Of a stretch of 64,000 nt of DNA, positions 34,401 through 41,827 are shown in pieces. The first letter of the stretch is position 1; every line of letters starts with the position of its first letter. The notes under the pieces were generated by a model. The model saw nothing but the letters and a program-made list of their open reading frames with translations. It was not told where the DNA came from and made no database searches. Where the stretch lies: positions 1 through 64,000 of the forward strand of contig JAUCBJ010001656.1 of assembly GCA_032718475.1 (NCBI GenBank), in the 5' to 3' direction. Source of the DNA: Nemertoderma westbladi. Taxonomy: Eukaryota; Xenacoelomorpha; Nemertodermatida; Nemertodermatidae. The position numbers and the translations under genes are program-made.

Positions 34401-36140
34401 CAGCTGGTATTTCCAGCTGATCTCGAACTCCATCTATTTAGTGACGCAAGTGACACCGGCTTTGGTATGGTAGCCTACCTTCGCCGAGAGGTAAGTCAGG
34501 ACAAGTTTGAGACGGCCTTTGTGACTTCTAGATCAAAGACAATGCCGGTCAAATACATGACTGTCCCTCGTGCAGAGTTACAGGCGGCTGTAGTTTCATT
34601 CGAGGTAAGTAAGCAAATAACTGAGGAGTTAGACACGACATTGACCTTATTCTATTGGACGGACGCATCCTTGGTGTTAGTATACATTGCGGCCGACAAT
34701 ATTGCACTAAAGACATTTGTGGCCAATAGACGCGCTCAGATCGTCGACTTTTCGACGAAGGAACAATGGAGACATTGTCCGGGAGTGTTGAACCCGGCCG
34801 ACATAACTTCGAGAGGTGCAATGCCGGCGGAATTCTGTCAGGAAGAGTCGCAGGAGTTTTGGTTGCATGGACCTGATTTTCTAGCGAGGACACAGGAACA
34901 TTGGCCGGAGCGACTGAAGATAGTGACCAATCCGATGCCTGAAGATGCAGAAGTCAAGGTGGAGAAAGTCTCCAAGTCGAAGTCTAAAGCCAAACTTAAG
35001 TCATTGGAGTGGCCTGAAGAGTCATTGGAGCGGCCTGAAGAGTCATTGGAGCGGCCTGGAGACCTGTCAGACCAACAGACTTACGTGACTACTAGGTCAG
35101 GAAGGGTAAGTTATGACATCAAACCACCCTTACAGACTAAACCAGAGTCACAGTTGGTAAGTGACGGACAGAAAATGACCGACACAATGGATCCTTTGGT
35201 TTCCAAACCTGCGGGTTTGGATTCGAAACTTCCATTAATTAGCGGACAACCGTCGTTGGCATTAGAGCCATGTAGTGTTAATGACAAATTACTAAATTCG
35301 TCTGCCTCTTGGCTGACAATTTGTAAAAGAACTGCGTGGTTAAGCCGATACGTTTTGTACCTTTGTTTAAAACATTCGAAACATTTGAGAGAACCATTGA
35401 GCACCAATAGTGAGCGAATTCGGAAATTGAAACAACCTCTGACAGAGGATGAGATTGATCAAGCGGAATTAAAGCATTTGAAACATTATCAAATGTGTGC
35501 CTTCCCGAAAGAATTCCATCTATTATCGGCTCATCGACCAGTTCTCTATAAACCCCTTAGAAAATGGAGTCCATTAATCCATAAGGGTTTGATTTGTCAT
35601 AGATCGAGAATCCAGACTGTCGACATAAACTCACAGTTTCGGTTCTCAGTGATAATCCCTAGTCACCCAATAGAATTGCAAAGAGCGATTCTATGGGATA
35701 TACATAAGAGGTTGCATCACGCGGGAAAGTTACACTGTCTGTCGGCAGCGAGACAGCGATTCATTCTATTGCAGCCAAGCAGGGCAGTCGGCACCATGTA
35801 CGACGCCTGTCTGGTTTGCAAGAGGGTGAACGCCAGAGTATTGGAACAGGAGATGGCTGAACTCCCGGAAGCGAGAGTGCAGGCATATGACCCACCCTTT
35901 ACGAATACAGGGGTGGACTGTTTTGGTCCGATTGAAGCAAAGAGTGGACGGCTGACCCACAAGCGATGGGGTCTGCTACTGACATGTATGGCGAGTAGAG
36001 CCATACATATCGAGCGTGTGGCAGACATGTCGACCAAATCTCTGCTCCTGGCCTTGAAGAGATTTATGGCCAGGAGAGGACTAGTAAAGGCGTTCACTCT
36101 GACAAGGGTACAAACTTTGTCGGAGGGAATAGCGAGTTGA
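28416..36140 (+). CDS. BEL/Pao gag-pol polyprotein, 2574 codons, cut short in integrase
   Basis: Domains in order (residues): acidic/low-complexity N-terminus 1-140; charged coiled coil 330-545 rich in ERE and REL; BEL-type gag core about 865-1045 (QPQKFMGNHKHW); zinc-knuckle cluster 1115-1186, including C1154-x2-C-x4-H-x4-C1167; aspartic protease with DTAS at 1288-1291; RT about 1650-1910 with YMDD at 1826-1829; RNase H with D2010, E2054 and D2083; integrase HHCC zinc site (H2430, H2435, C2465, C2468) and first catalytic D2501. The frame then ends in 16 unrelated residues. The rest of integrase is in the next frame from about 36092. The protease has DTAS where DTG or DSG is commoner. Gag and pol are in one frame. 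Confidence 0.93.
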   Translation: MSVSDKEALEDSYETAAGPPTDDSVNITVDDNADYDDAASDADVSEQEDETVTSEEEQQPQVIVLGSPTATDRKDCTAARTEVSDREDSVAEARARSPVSRPVGMVSAVVPTAVRSTRSSRNNPSSPPSVSQVSDRELDIAIKKKLRAHAGHITRTADKVRKMLADSANIGRVELAEIRRGYNSALFKQTEELAVLAKKAVESQSSDVATRIYDRVLAALLEHRELSERFRRVRTENWLLWASQAQATQVSDAELRDLVEREETQDKEERRYQREVTSWLMQNGVVVPGQVLPTTENIQQRTLTPPDDASRDSGDSQVSHARGKVICARSLVSHNSAEERRRRLDEQQAEVLRAQEARKEAERERERTRKLDAELRELEEISKRERAEREQRERELQAEREREELEREQRERELQLECDREAKKRELQLEREQRERELQLEREQEAKKRELQAERERKKLDREQKERELQLERGRKERELEIEKRRRALYEERSRVEEESAARRAREEEERKLAQLESARLSLESEERTRKANEIAEKGMRMLEECGASVGTELRELFALQKAEQEARTPTIRESTTTRIPILGPVITSTRIAKPFSTYRTPVGISASPIAQDLRHRNTAPLYIERENGEFREETPTERVLGEPNPRVWNTRTERRPSSTENFRVKPEEGSYERQRITQIEPTIQQNPSQEFITRDELSASLAQAISPHIQPITDMLSNLRLKEAAQVRSNSNPSRPELDKVQPSQRVRISEETIPHRPQVRTPVPNIHNPNFENSAERFIQDAWVRASARKSSRALRTDTESSDEEEEMRRQKSRNYKERRTDAEQVSWNHRERTRLNNPAELNHLLTRNDATLRDIGKFAARQGLPTQQPQKFMGNHKHWRTFKTYVDEQLTNSTFTPNEKFNYLLQMLHREPRAIADNFVGNERAFELAMKTLSDIYGNKTKMAQSIVEDLGKGGRITIPLELLNLANAISNALDILRTVNLPHHGDHAEVLKSVIRRLNMCYRQKWRKLENKLEGQGKVLTLQHIHDMIATDAVAEMKSNFSEENMRESKPVTGKSMVSFDDDRTTVTFNSVDRYNSSTPAFRSDSRVWSGERLDRPRLKQQELPDGFVGCQYCLLKEVRSDDHKLDSCRRFKELNSEQRRVQVRTLDTCWACLAPGHVRRQCPNSKYGCMECGRLHHKLLHADFHTPTDRYLQRNPQRKGSKEPVSIRRNTYTGIQDDGYQPGSSDEDGESSAREVTCQGFTADSSSTSARTYLSSATSEIFSVIPVKLTGDKGSKRIYVMLDTASTLSYIDEEVARAVSSFQDAEEIQIELKSMHGIGDLKGHRISVELDSLLPRDQHTRQERKALPLDGFKCLAMKGFGRQLGKVPPMSPIAQEYFDKLRIPRHQVGYRNVSMLIGAEQLIAHQIWETRPAEPHVNGPHAHRTILGWYTRVPMSHEFTGGDKPIDRYDELQPITQPPLVEPPDIDEFRRTCIDHYSDFSESDEELIPDNVRLSEPLHNDRTDSEPEDYCYQTRGSGSAAHATYLTNVLTYTDIVEGQVAKYRDLDIFQYSEEELQKELIRQDLETGARTVEWLDRDAMEPGGYDLAMSTDEKRSLEMMEDTIRLLPTGHFEVGMLWRRQPPKLENNYNLALKRLNGVRARLLKNPDIREKYCAQINNYFAKGFAGKVEDPDLVTDQTYYLPHHYVTHPDKPDKVRVVNDCAAVYRGMSLNSELMDGPNLNNYLIGILLRFRQRRFAFTCDIEAMFHQVRACKADQDSLRFLWYENEDLSGPVVTYQMYVRIFGARDSPNGTLFVLKKTATAQIGKYPVEVIESILRNFYMDDGLVSKDTAEQAIEVAHGLQECLATGGFPLTKFTTNSEALLESFPVKDRGSGDIELGVEPIPMARVLGLAWNPNTDKFQVRVRFEPSSPDKVLTKRICLSTLSRLFDPMNFISPVILQARACMRKIWLSDIEWDEPISPIHAKQWREWEAELHLLKNIDVPRSYFPNQLVFPADLELHLFSDASDTGFGMVAYLRREVSQDKFETAFVTSRSKTMPVKYMTVPRAELQAAVVSFEVSKQITEELDTTLTLFYWTDASLVLVYIAADNIALKTFVANRRAQIVDFSTKEQWRHCPGVLNPADITSRGAMPAEFCQEESQEFWLHGPDFLARTQEHWPERLKIVTNPMPEDAEVKVEKVSKSKSKAKLKSLEWPEESLERPEESLERPGDLSDQQTYVTTRSGRVSYDIKPPLQTKPESQLVSDGQKMTDTMDPLVSKPAGLDSKLPLISGQPSLALEPCSVNDKLLNSSASWLTICKRTAWLSRYVLYLCLKHSKHLREPLSTNSERIRKLKQPLTEDEIDQAELKHLKHYQMCAFPKEFHLLSAHRPVLYKPLRKWSPLIHKGLICHRSRIQTVDINSQFRFSVIIPSHPIELQRAILWDIHKRLHHAGKLHCLSAARQRFILLQPSRAVGTMYDACLVCKRVNARVLEQEMAELPEARVQAYDPPFTNTGVDCFGPIEAKSGRLTHKRWGLLLTCMASRAIHIERVADMSTKSLLLALKRFMARRGLVKAFTLTRVQTLSEGIAS

Positions 36141-36865
36141 ACGCGGCTCATAAAGCAGCACAGAATAAGGAAATTTCTGCAGCACTTTTGCCGCAACGAG
36201 TAGAGTGGAGATTCAATACTCCTGAAAGTCCTTGGAGAGGAGGAAGTTGGGAGCGTTTAGTTCGCTCTGTAAAACAGGCCATTGCCAAAACATTGCCTGT
36301 GAACAAACAACTTACCGACGACGAACTGGTCACAGCTTTCATTGAAATCGAGCATACCCTAAACTCGAGGCCGATAGCTATGTTGCCAGACGGTGTTGCA
36401 TTAACGCCGAATCATTTGCTAATGCAGAGTCCAGCATTTCTTGTGCCGGCATCAGAACCCATTAGTGCCGACCTATATAGTCGTAAAAGCTGGAAAGTAA
36501 CACAGTTTGTGGCGTACACATTCTGGGAATATTGGCGGGAATACTATCTTCCCACCATATCCACCAGAACAAAGTGGTACAAAACGGTTCGGAGTCTCCA
36601 AAGGGGAGATTACGTGTTGATAACCGAACCCATTGTCAAGAGAAAGTATTGGGAGACGGGAGTGATCTTGCACACACACCCAGACGTGCAAAACATAGTG
36701 CGCACAGTCACTGTGAAAATTAGATGCAAGTGTCCGCACCCAAAAAAGTGTAAAACTAATGGTTTACACACCTTGGACCGACCGGTCCAAGATATTGTGT
36801 TATTAGAGGAGACACGTATCGAGACGGGAGATTATAATTTGTCTCCAGCCTCAAAACAGAGTTAG
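36092..36865 (+). pseudogene. Displaced C-terminal part of BEL/Pao integrase with DUF5641-like tail
   Basis: This frame, shifted relative to gag-pol, carries the second catalytic aspartate (codon 36101), the catalytic glutamate in GGSWERLVRSVK, LNSRPI and PNHLL blocks, and the tail WREYYLPT...GDYVLITEP...YWETGVI typical of the domain after BEL/Pao integrases. It has no good ATG at its start. The join lies between about 36080 and 36100. No slippery heptamer is seen, so a mutation or an assembly error is more likely than programmed frameshifting. Confidence 0.85.
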
Positions 36866-37626
36866 TGTTGGACGCAACTCACTTCGTATGCATTCCTCGT
36901 ATGCAAATACAAGGAAATGCATAGGAGCGGGGTTGTGGTGATTTGCGTTGAGTTTTGTCTGGTGGGTATCAAAACAAAATTTTATTTTCAAAATTTTTGG
37001 AAAATTAGAAAATTTTAAAAATTAGAAGTGAACCCAAGACAATTCCAGACGCTGTGTATAGACGCGTTTTAGAATTCGTCTATAGAAAACAGTAATTTGA
37101 AAAGTCGTGAAGCCTGGAAAATAGCATTTAGAAACCATGGTGACGGCTATATTACGTAGGAGTGTAAATTGAGTTTAGCAACTTCCACAGATTGGTGCCA
37201 ACAGTGCAACTAGGGTGCTAAAGGTTAGTAGCACCAGAGGCGTACATGGACCCCACTCAGTAGTTTGCAGGATGTGTGATGTTCGATTATCAAACCTGTG
37301 GGTTTGGTATAGTCGAGTATTGTGGCTATAGTCCTTTCTAACTACTGTAGTTTAGTACGAGTAATGGGAGTAGTTTGGGCATCAAAAAGTGAGTTGGTCA
37401 CGGCCAGTTTATCTCCAAAGTTTTTGCGCTATGCATGGGAATAGGTTAGAGGATAGTTAGTTAGGAAGAGACGGGATCTAGAGAGTCGAACCTGAACTGC
37501 TGGAAGGCGGGGGGGGGGGTTCGGGAGGTCTGTCCTTCGGCGACATCTAACTGATTTACCCACAGTGTAGTTGGTTACGTAACGGCACTTATTGGGATAT
37601 ATATATATGTATATACGCGTAACATA
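36866..37626 (+). other. Spacer between pol and ORF2
   Basis: About 760 bp with no ORF of note. It includes an 11-base G run near 37508, a palindrome CAAACC-TGTG-GGTTTG at 37291, and AT-rich stretches. A possible splice acceptor TAGTTTGCAG (37270) lies upstream of ORF2 and could support a spliced ORF2 message. That is inference only. Confidence 0.5.
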
Positions 37627-40600
37627 ATGGAGAGGGATATTAGAGCGCAACCGCGCAGAGGATTTACTGCCAGAGAGGAGGCGGAGCTACCATTCGCGCG
37701 ACCAGGATGTAAAGACTCTAACGTTTACTACCATGGGCGGTCCGTGATGGAACTGAACGGGAAGTACAAACCAAGTTATGATAAGGAATTACGGAGGGAA
37801 AGAATGAGAGCGTTGGGGGACCGGATGGAAGTTTTGCGGAGAGAGTATCGCACGCGGTATCCCTACGACTTCGCTTTGGACGTGTGCGACATTAGCGCAG
37901 ATCCGGACGAGGAAATCGCACGACTATACCATATGAATATGTATTTACGACATGAGGAGCCTCTACCTGCAGTCCGAGACCAGTTCGACGGAATGCATCT
38001 GTATCGGAGGACTCGAGGTGAGGATCAGGAGACGCCGAAAGTCTTCAGCGTGTACAAGCTGTTCTACAAGTGTGGTGAATGCATGAATAAACAGGACGTA
38101 GCGATTCCCGACCGACTAGACGAGCAACATCCGGAACCGATATTAACGCGATGTCCAGCTCACCAATTCCTCAGATACAACGAGGGAGGTTACCCGATGA
38201 GCAACCCGATGATCAGTATCGACTTCAGCGGAAAGCGACCTCCGAGACCCATTACGCCGACCGTTACGACATTAGATCCGTATACGGAGATTAAACCCTG
38301 TTTGACACCCAGTTTGATAGAGACGGCAGCGGCCATTTCGCTGTACCGAGCCTACAAGGATCTAGAGGCGCGGCGCGAAGCGGCGCGGGACTCGGGTACC
38401 AAACCCGCGGGTTTGGAGCTCTCGAGTCCCTGGACTACGTTTACTTCACCTCACCGAGTGAGAAGCCTCACGCCTGAGCATCAGGACGACATAGACGCGT
38501 TGCGGCAGGAGGAGCGAGCGGCGAAGGCGAAAGAGTTATTTGAGAACAGGATAGCGGAGTATAATAAGACCGCGGATAGACATCAAGAGGAGACGAGGAG
38601 AGTGACCGGATTTGTTCCACAGGTCGTATCTCAACCCGGACCGGTGTATTATTCCGACGGCACCGAACCTGCAATATTAGTAGATTATCCGGAGTCGCGA
38701 GAAGCGATACGATTCTTGCCGATGGTAAGAATGGCGGACCATTGGAACGTTGACTGTCTACGGGAAGTTTTATGCGCGAAGTTCTTGCGTGATGTCCCAA
38801 TGCAGATCACAGATTATGACACGTTGGATAAGATTGGAGCTCCGGGGAAGGAGAGTAAGCTATTCGGATGGTTGGATAAGTACATCAAGGTATGGGTCGC
38901 GGTGGCTACATTCCCAGACGACGAGGAGGTAGACCAGACGTGGCTGAGGAGGAAGGGTTCTTATACCCGATATGATGACCACAAGGCTATCGAGCGCATG
39001 TGGACCCCATCAGACGAGATTCAGCGTCAGTGGAGGAAGACGGAGGAATCGCTGCAGGATTGGAGGGTGATGTTCTACGACAATGAAGGAGGGTCCCATC
39101 AGGAATGTTTGACCAGCAAGTGTATTCAAATTCGTGTGGCCGATGGTGTGACTCATGTGTTTATGCGTGTGAGGGCGGATCGAGAGAGACCGGAGCCCAT
39201 CATAACGACACAATATCGGAAGGGGAAGGATCCTAGGGAACAGATTTTGGAGGTATGCAGGCGAGGAGGTATGCACGGAGCGGAGCGTATCGACGCCAGG
39301 ATGTTACCAAAGAAAGTTAGAGAGGCTATTCTCAACCAAGATTACGTCAAGGTGGGATCGGGAGTCCAGAGCGATTTGGAGAGCGACTTCAACGCCATGA
39401 CTGATCTGGAAGATAGATTGCCGAGACCGTTTGTCGACACCAAGCTATTGTTGCTATGGGCACAGGATATTGGAATTTATAGGGAGTATCCCAACTCTGC
39501 CAAGACTGGTATGGGCTTTATAGCACACTTGTTGTATAATTGGGACTTTAAGTTAAAGACGCAAAAGAAGTATGAGGAGGCGTATGGCGAATACAACACG
39601 CCACCGGGAGCGGAGTTCAAATCCCACTTCAAGCGGCAAGCGTTAGTGTATTGGAACATTTGCGCGCCACCCCGTGCGTCGCTACAATATTATTTGGTGC
39701 TTGAGTCGAACACGGTGACTTGTTTATTAGCGGATATCGTTGCGCGAGTTTTGAAGCGTCATCCATTGGTATTCGGAGGAGATCAATACGTTCGCTCGAA
39801 AGGGGGAATCCAATCCGACGTGATGAAGCGTTTCTTAACCCCGTTCTTCAACCAATCGTTAGAGAATACGTCGATGGTGAGGAGAGGATTAGCGATATTC
39901 GAAGGAGTATATCGACAGAACATCGGAGATTTGGGAGACCGACCGTCGATGGAATATCCGACACCAGAAGCTTTGGAGAAGTGGTTCGGGAATCAAACCC
40001 GCGGGTTTGGTACTCCCTTCCACTCGGAGGCTGATAGACCTGTTAAGGAGGGCTGGCCGGAGACGTTAGTAGAGGTGTTCGGAGTAGATCTTCCGGTGGA
40101 GAAGACATATCCGAAACGAACGCGGGAGGAAATATTGGAGATAGAGGACAAGGGCGAGGATGTTTACTTTGTTCCGGATCGACAACCGTTGACTGGAGAG
40201 GACGACATCGTATTAGACATTGGGAAGGAAGGAAGTGCGAAACCGATTGGAGACCTCATATACGAGAGGGCCTGGTTTCCACAAGCGCGTAGGTGCAAAT
40301 TGTGCGGCAGCACAAGGCACAATCTAAAGTCGTGCGACGCGGTAGTAGAGGCGGCGCATAAGGTCTGTCGTTGGTGTAATGAGACCGACCATTCGTTTCA
40401 CACGTGCACCGTCTTCATTTCTCAATGTGGATATTGTGGGGTAAAGGGACATCGTAGCGCGAGATGTCAGCTGCGAGATGATTCCTTTCAAAACCATAGC
40501 GCTAACCTACTTCGGGAGATGTTAGACAAGTGGGAGAGTGTGGCGGATTACCATATTCAAGCGCAGATGCGTTGGTTACCATTTAAAGCGGGATATGGGT

Positions 40601-41334
40601 TTTGGGCGGTAGACCCATCGCATGTTGCGTACGAGCCATATCTACAATCGCTACCACAATATCAGGAGCTCATCCTAACTGCTCAAGACCTTCCACAGAA
40701 CACTGGAGTTATCGTAGTCCGAGAATACTTCAGACAATTGAACATGGACAATAAGTACACATGGAACTTCGTTGCTATTTGCGATCGCATCACGAAGGGT
40801 GTATTTACGGAGACTAGAAAAGTGGTACGCGCGCGAGGTGATGGGAGGATGGCGGCTATACAATACCGCAACGAATTCTTGTTGACTCATGTGCCAGTGG
40901 GTTCATTGACCGCCGAGAGGATACAGGAACAAAGGATCGCAGCGACCACAGCGACGACCGCTGGAGCTCAAGGCTCGCGGAAAGAACCAGGAGGAGGGGT
41001 CCAAGACAAGCGTCAAGTCAAGGACGATCACTATCATTCGATTATAGAAGCACAACGGTTGCAGCGCAAGGCGCAGGGGGCGTCTGAAAAAGCGCGTGTG
41101 CAACTGCATAAGGAAGAGTTGGCGGAAGCGACCACGGGAGCGCGACAATTGGGACGAGGCCGAGGGAGAAGTACCAGCCGAGAATCTGTCGGGGCTCAGG
41201 GAACGTCGTCGCCGGTTCCGGGGAGTGACGCCTCACGGACGCCGTCAACGGAGTCGACTGGAGGACGATTGGTGTATCTGGGAAGGGGGCGGAAGAGAGG
41301 AGCGAGCCCAAAGAACCCAGGAGCGGGTCGATAA
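37627..41334 (+). CDS. BEL/Pao ORF2: exonuclease-like domain plus three zinc knuckles, 1235 codons
   Basis: Not a known part of BEL/Pao elements to my knowledge. Residues 480-710 read like a DEDD 3'-5' exonuclease fold. Motif I has D485 and E487 in MFYDNEGG followed by CIQIRVADGVTHVFM. Motif II has D583 in VKVGSGVQSDLESDF preceded by LPKKVREAIL. Next come a VDTKLL block at 603 and a possible motif III in QYYLVLESNTV, where E693 stands at the usual aspartate place. Three CCHC knuckles follow: C890-C893-H898-C903, C914-C917-H922-C927 and C934-C937-H942-C947. The C-terminus is basic and low in complexity. No signal peptide or membrane segment was seen, so it is unlikely to be an envelope protein. 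The frame is intact. The start ATG follows an in-frame stop closely. Confidence 0.65.
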   Translation: MERDIRAQPRRGFTAREEAELPFARPGCKDSNVYYHGRSVMELNGKYKPSYDKELRRERMRALGDRMEVLRREYRTRYPYDFALDVCDISADPDEEIARLYHMNMYLRHEEPLPAVRDQFDGMHLYRRTRGEDQETPKVFSVYKLFYKCGECMNKQDVAIPDRLDEQHPEPILTRCPAHQFLRYNEGGYPMSNPMISIDFSGKRPPRPITPTVTTLDPYTEIKPCLTPSLIETAAAISLYRAYKDLEARREAARDSGTKPAGLELSSPWTTFTSPHRVRSLTPEHQDDIDALRQEERAAKAKELFENRIAEYNKTADRHQEETRRVTGFVPQVVSQPGPVYYSDGTEPAILVDYPESREAIRFLPMVRMADHWNVDCLREVLCAKFLRDVPMQITDYDTLDKIGAPGKESKLFGWLDKYIKVWVAVATFPDDEEVDQTWLRRKGSYTRYDDHKAIERMWTPSDEIQRQWRKTEESLQDWRVMFYDNEGGSHQECLTSKCIQIRVADGVTHVFMRVRADRERPEPIITTQYRKGKDPREQILEVCRRGGMHGAERIDARMLPKKVREAILNQDYVKVGSGVQSDLESDFNAMTDLEDRLPRPFVDTKLLLLWAQDIGIYREYPNSAKTGMGFIAHLLYNWDFKLKTQKKYEEAYGEYNTPPGAEFKSHFKRQALVYWNICAPPRASLQYYLVLESNTVTCLLADIVARVLKRHPLVFGGDQYVRSKGGIQSDVMKRFLTPFFNQSLENTSMVRRGLAIFEGVYRQNIGDLGDRPSMEYPTPEALEKWFGNQTRGFGTPFHSEADRPVKEGWPETLVEVFGVDLPVEKTYPKRTREEILEIEDKGEDVYFVPDRQPLTGEDDIVLDIGKEGSAKPIGDLIYERAWFPQARRCKLCGSTRHNLKSCDAVVEAAHKVCRWCNETDHSFHTCTVFISQCGYCGVKGHRSARCQLRDDSFQNHSANLLREMLDKWESVADYHIQAQMRWLPFKAGYGFWAVDPSHVAYEPYLQSLPQYQELILTAQDLPQNTGVIVVREYFRQLNMDNKYTWNFVAICDRITKGVFTETRKVVRARGDGRMAAIQYRNEFLLTHVPVGSLTAERIQEQRIAATTATTAGAQGSRKEPGGGVQDKRQVKDDHYHSIIEAQRLQRKAQGASEKARVQLHKEELAEATTGARQLGRGRGRSTSRESVGAQGTSSPVPGSDASRTPSTESTGGRLVYLGRGRKRGASPKNPGAGR
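38387..38430 (+). repeat. Extended hairpin around the palindrome in ORF2
   Basis: Perfect 18-bp palindrome CCAAACCCGCGGGTTTGG at 38399-38416, flanked by a second complementary pair, GGGACTCG (38387) and CGAGTCCC (38423). It is the best of at least eight related palindromes in the element and encodes TKPAGLE in ORF2. Confidence 0.85.
39989..40017 (+). repeat. Second ORF2 palindrome copy
   Basis: CAAACCCGCGGGTTTGG at 39994-40010 is flanked by GGGA and TCCC. It is read in a different frame from the copy at 38399 (here QTRGFG), which suggests the DNA or RNA sequence rather than the peptide is the common element. Confidence 0.85.
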
Positions 41335-41827
41335 TACATTATAGCACAGGGCGACAGACTCTAGATATATACATCATCGTCGCTCTGATGTATATTGTAG
41401 CATTTGGAAATCTTCGACTAGACTCGTATACACTAGTTGAGCTATTTGAATTTATATTATGAAAGAGGCGAAGGAAGTGATTGGGGAGACAAACCTGCGG
41501 GTTTGGCTTACTCCTTTCACTTACCCTAGCAAAAATTTTATATTTGATTTGTATGTAGTAATCATTATGTAGTAAGAATGAACGAGAAACAATATTTTGT
41601 AAATTTAATTTGTATGTAATAATCGTTAAACAGTGAGAGAGACAATATTTTGTAAATTTAATTTGTATGTAATTCATTATGCAATATCTATAGCAATATT
41701 TGTAAATAGTAGGACCTATAGTATCAAGTATTTAGATTGGTTGGAAGAAATTTATTTTGTTTTGTATACATCACCTTATACTCTTCTACAATTGGAGGGA
41801 AACATTGTATGATTTCCCTTGGAGCGG
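41335..41827 (+). other. 3' untranslated part of the BEL/Pao element
   Basis: AT-rich. Three imperfect copies of a block with CAATATTTTGTAAATTTAAT and TTTGTATGTAATAATC lie at 41540-41700. A palindrome CAAACC-TGCG-GGTTTG lies at 41490. The purine stretch GGAGCGG directly before the 3' LTR (41821-41827) is the only candidate polypurine tract and is short. Confidence 0.6.

Noticed and set aside
36080-36105. Programmed ribosomal frameshift within pol
   Set aside because: No slippery heptamer, and a shift in the middle of integrase would serve no known purpose. A mutation or sequence error is simpler.
37627-41334. ORF2 as an envelope protein
   Set aside because: No signal peptide or membrane-spanning segment is visible; zinc knuckles and an exonuclease-like core point to nucleic-acid work.
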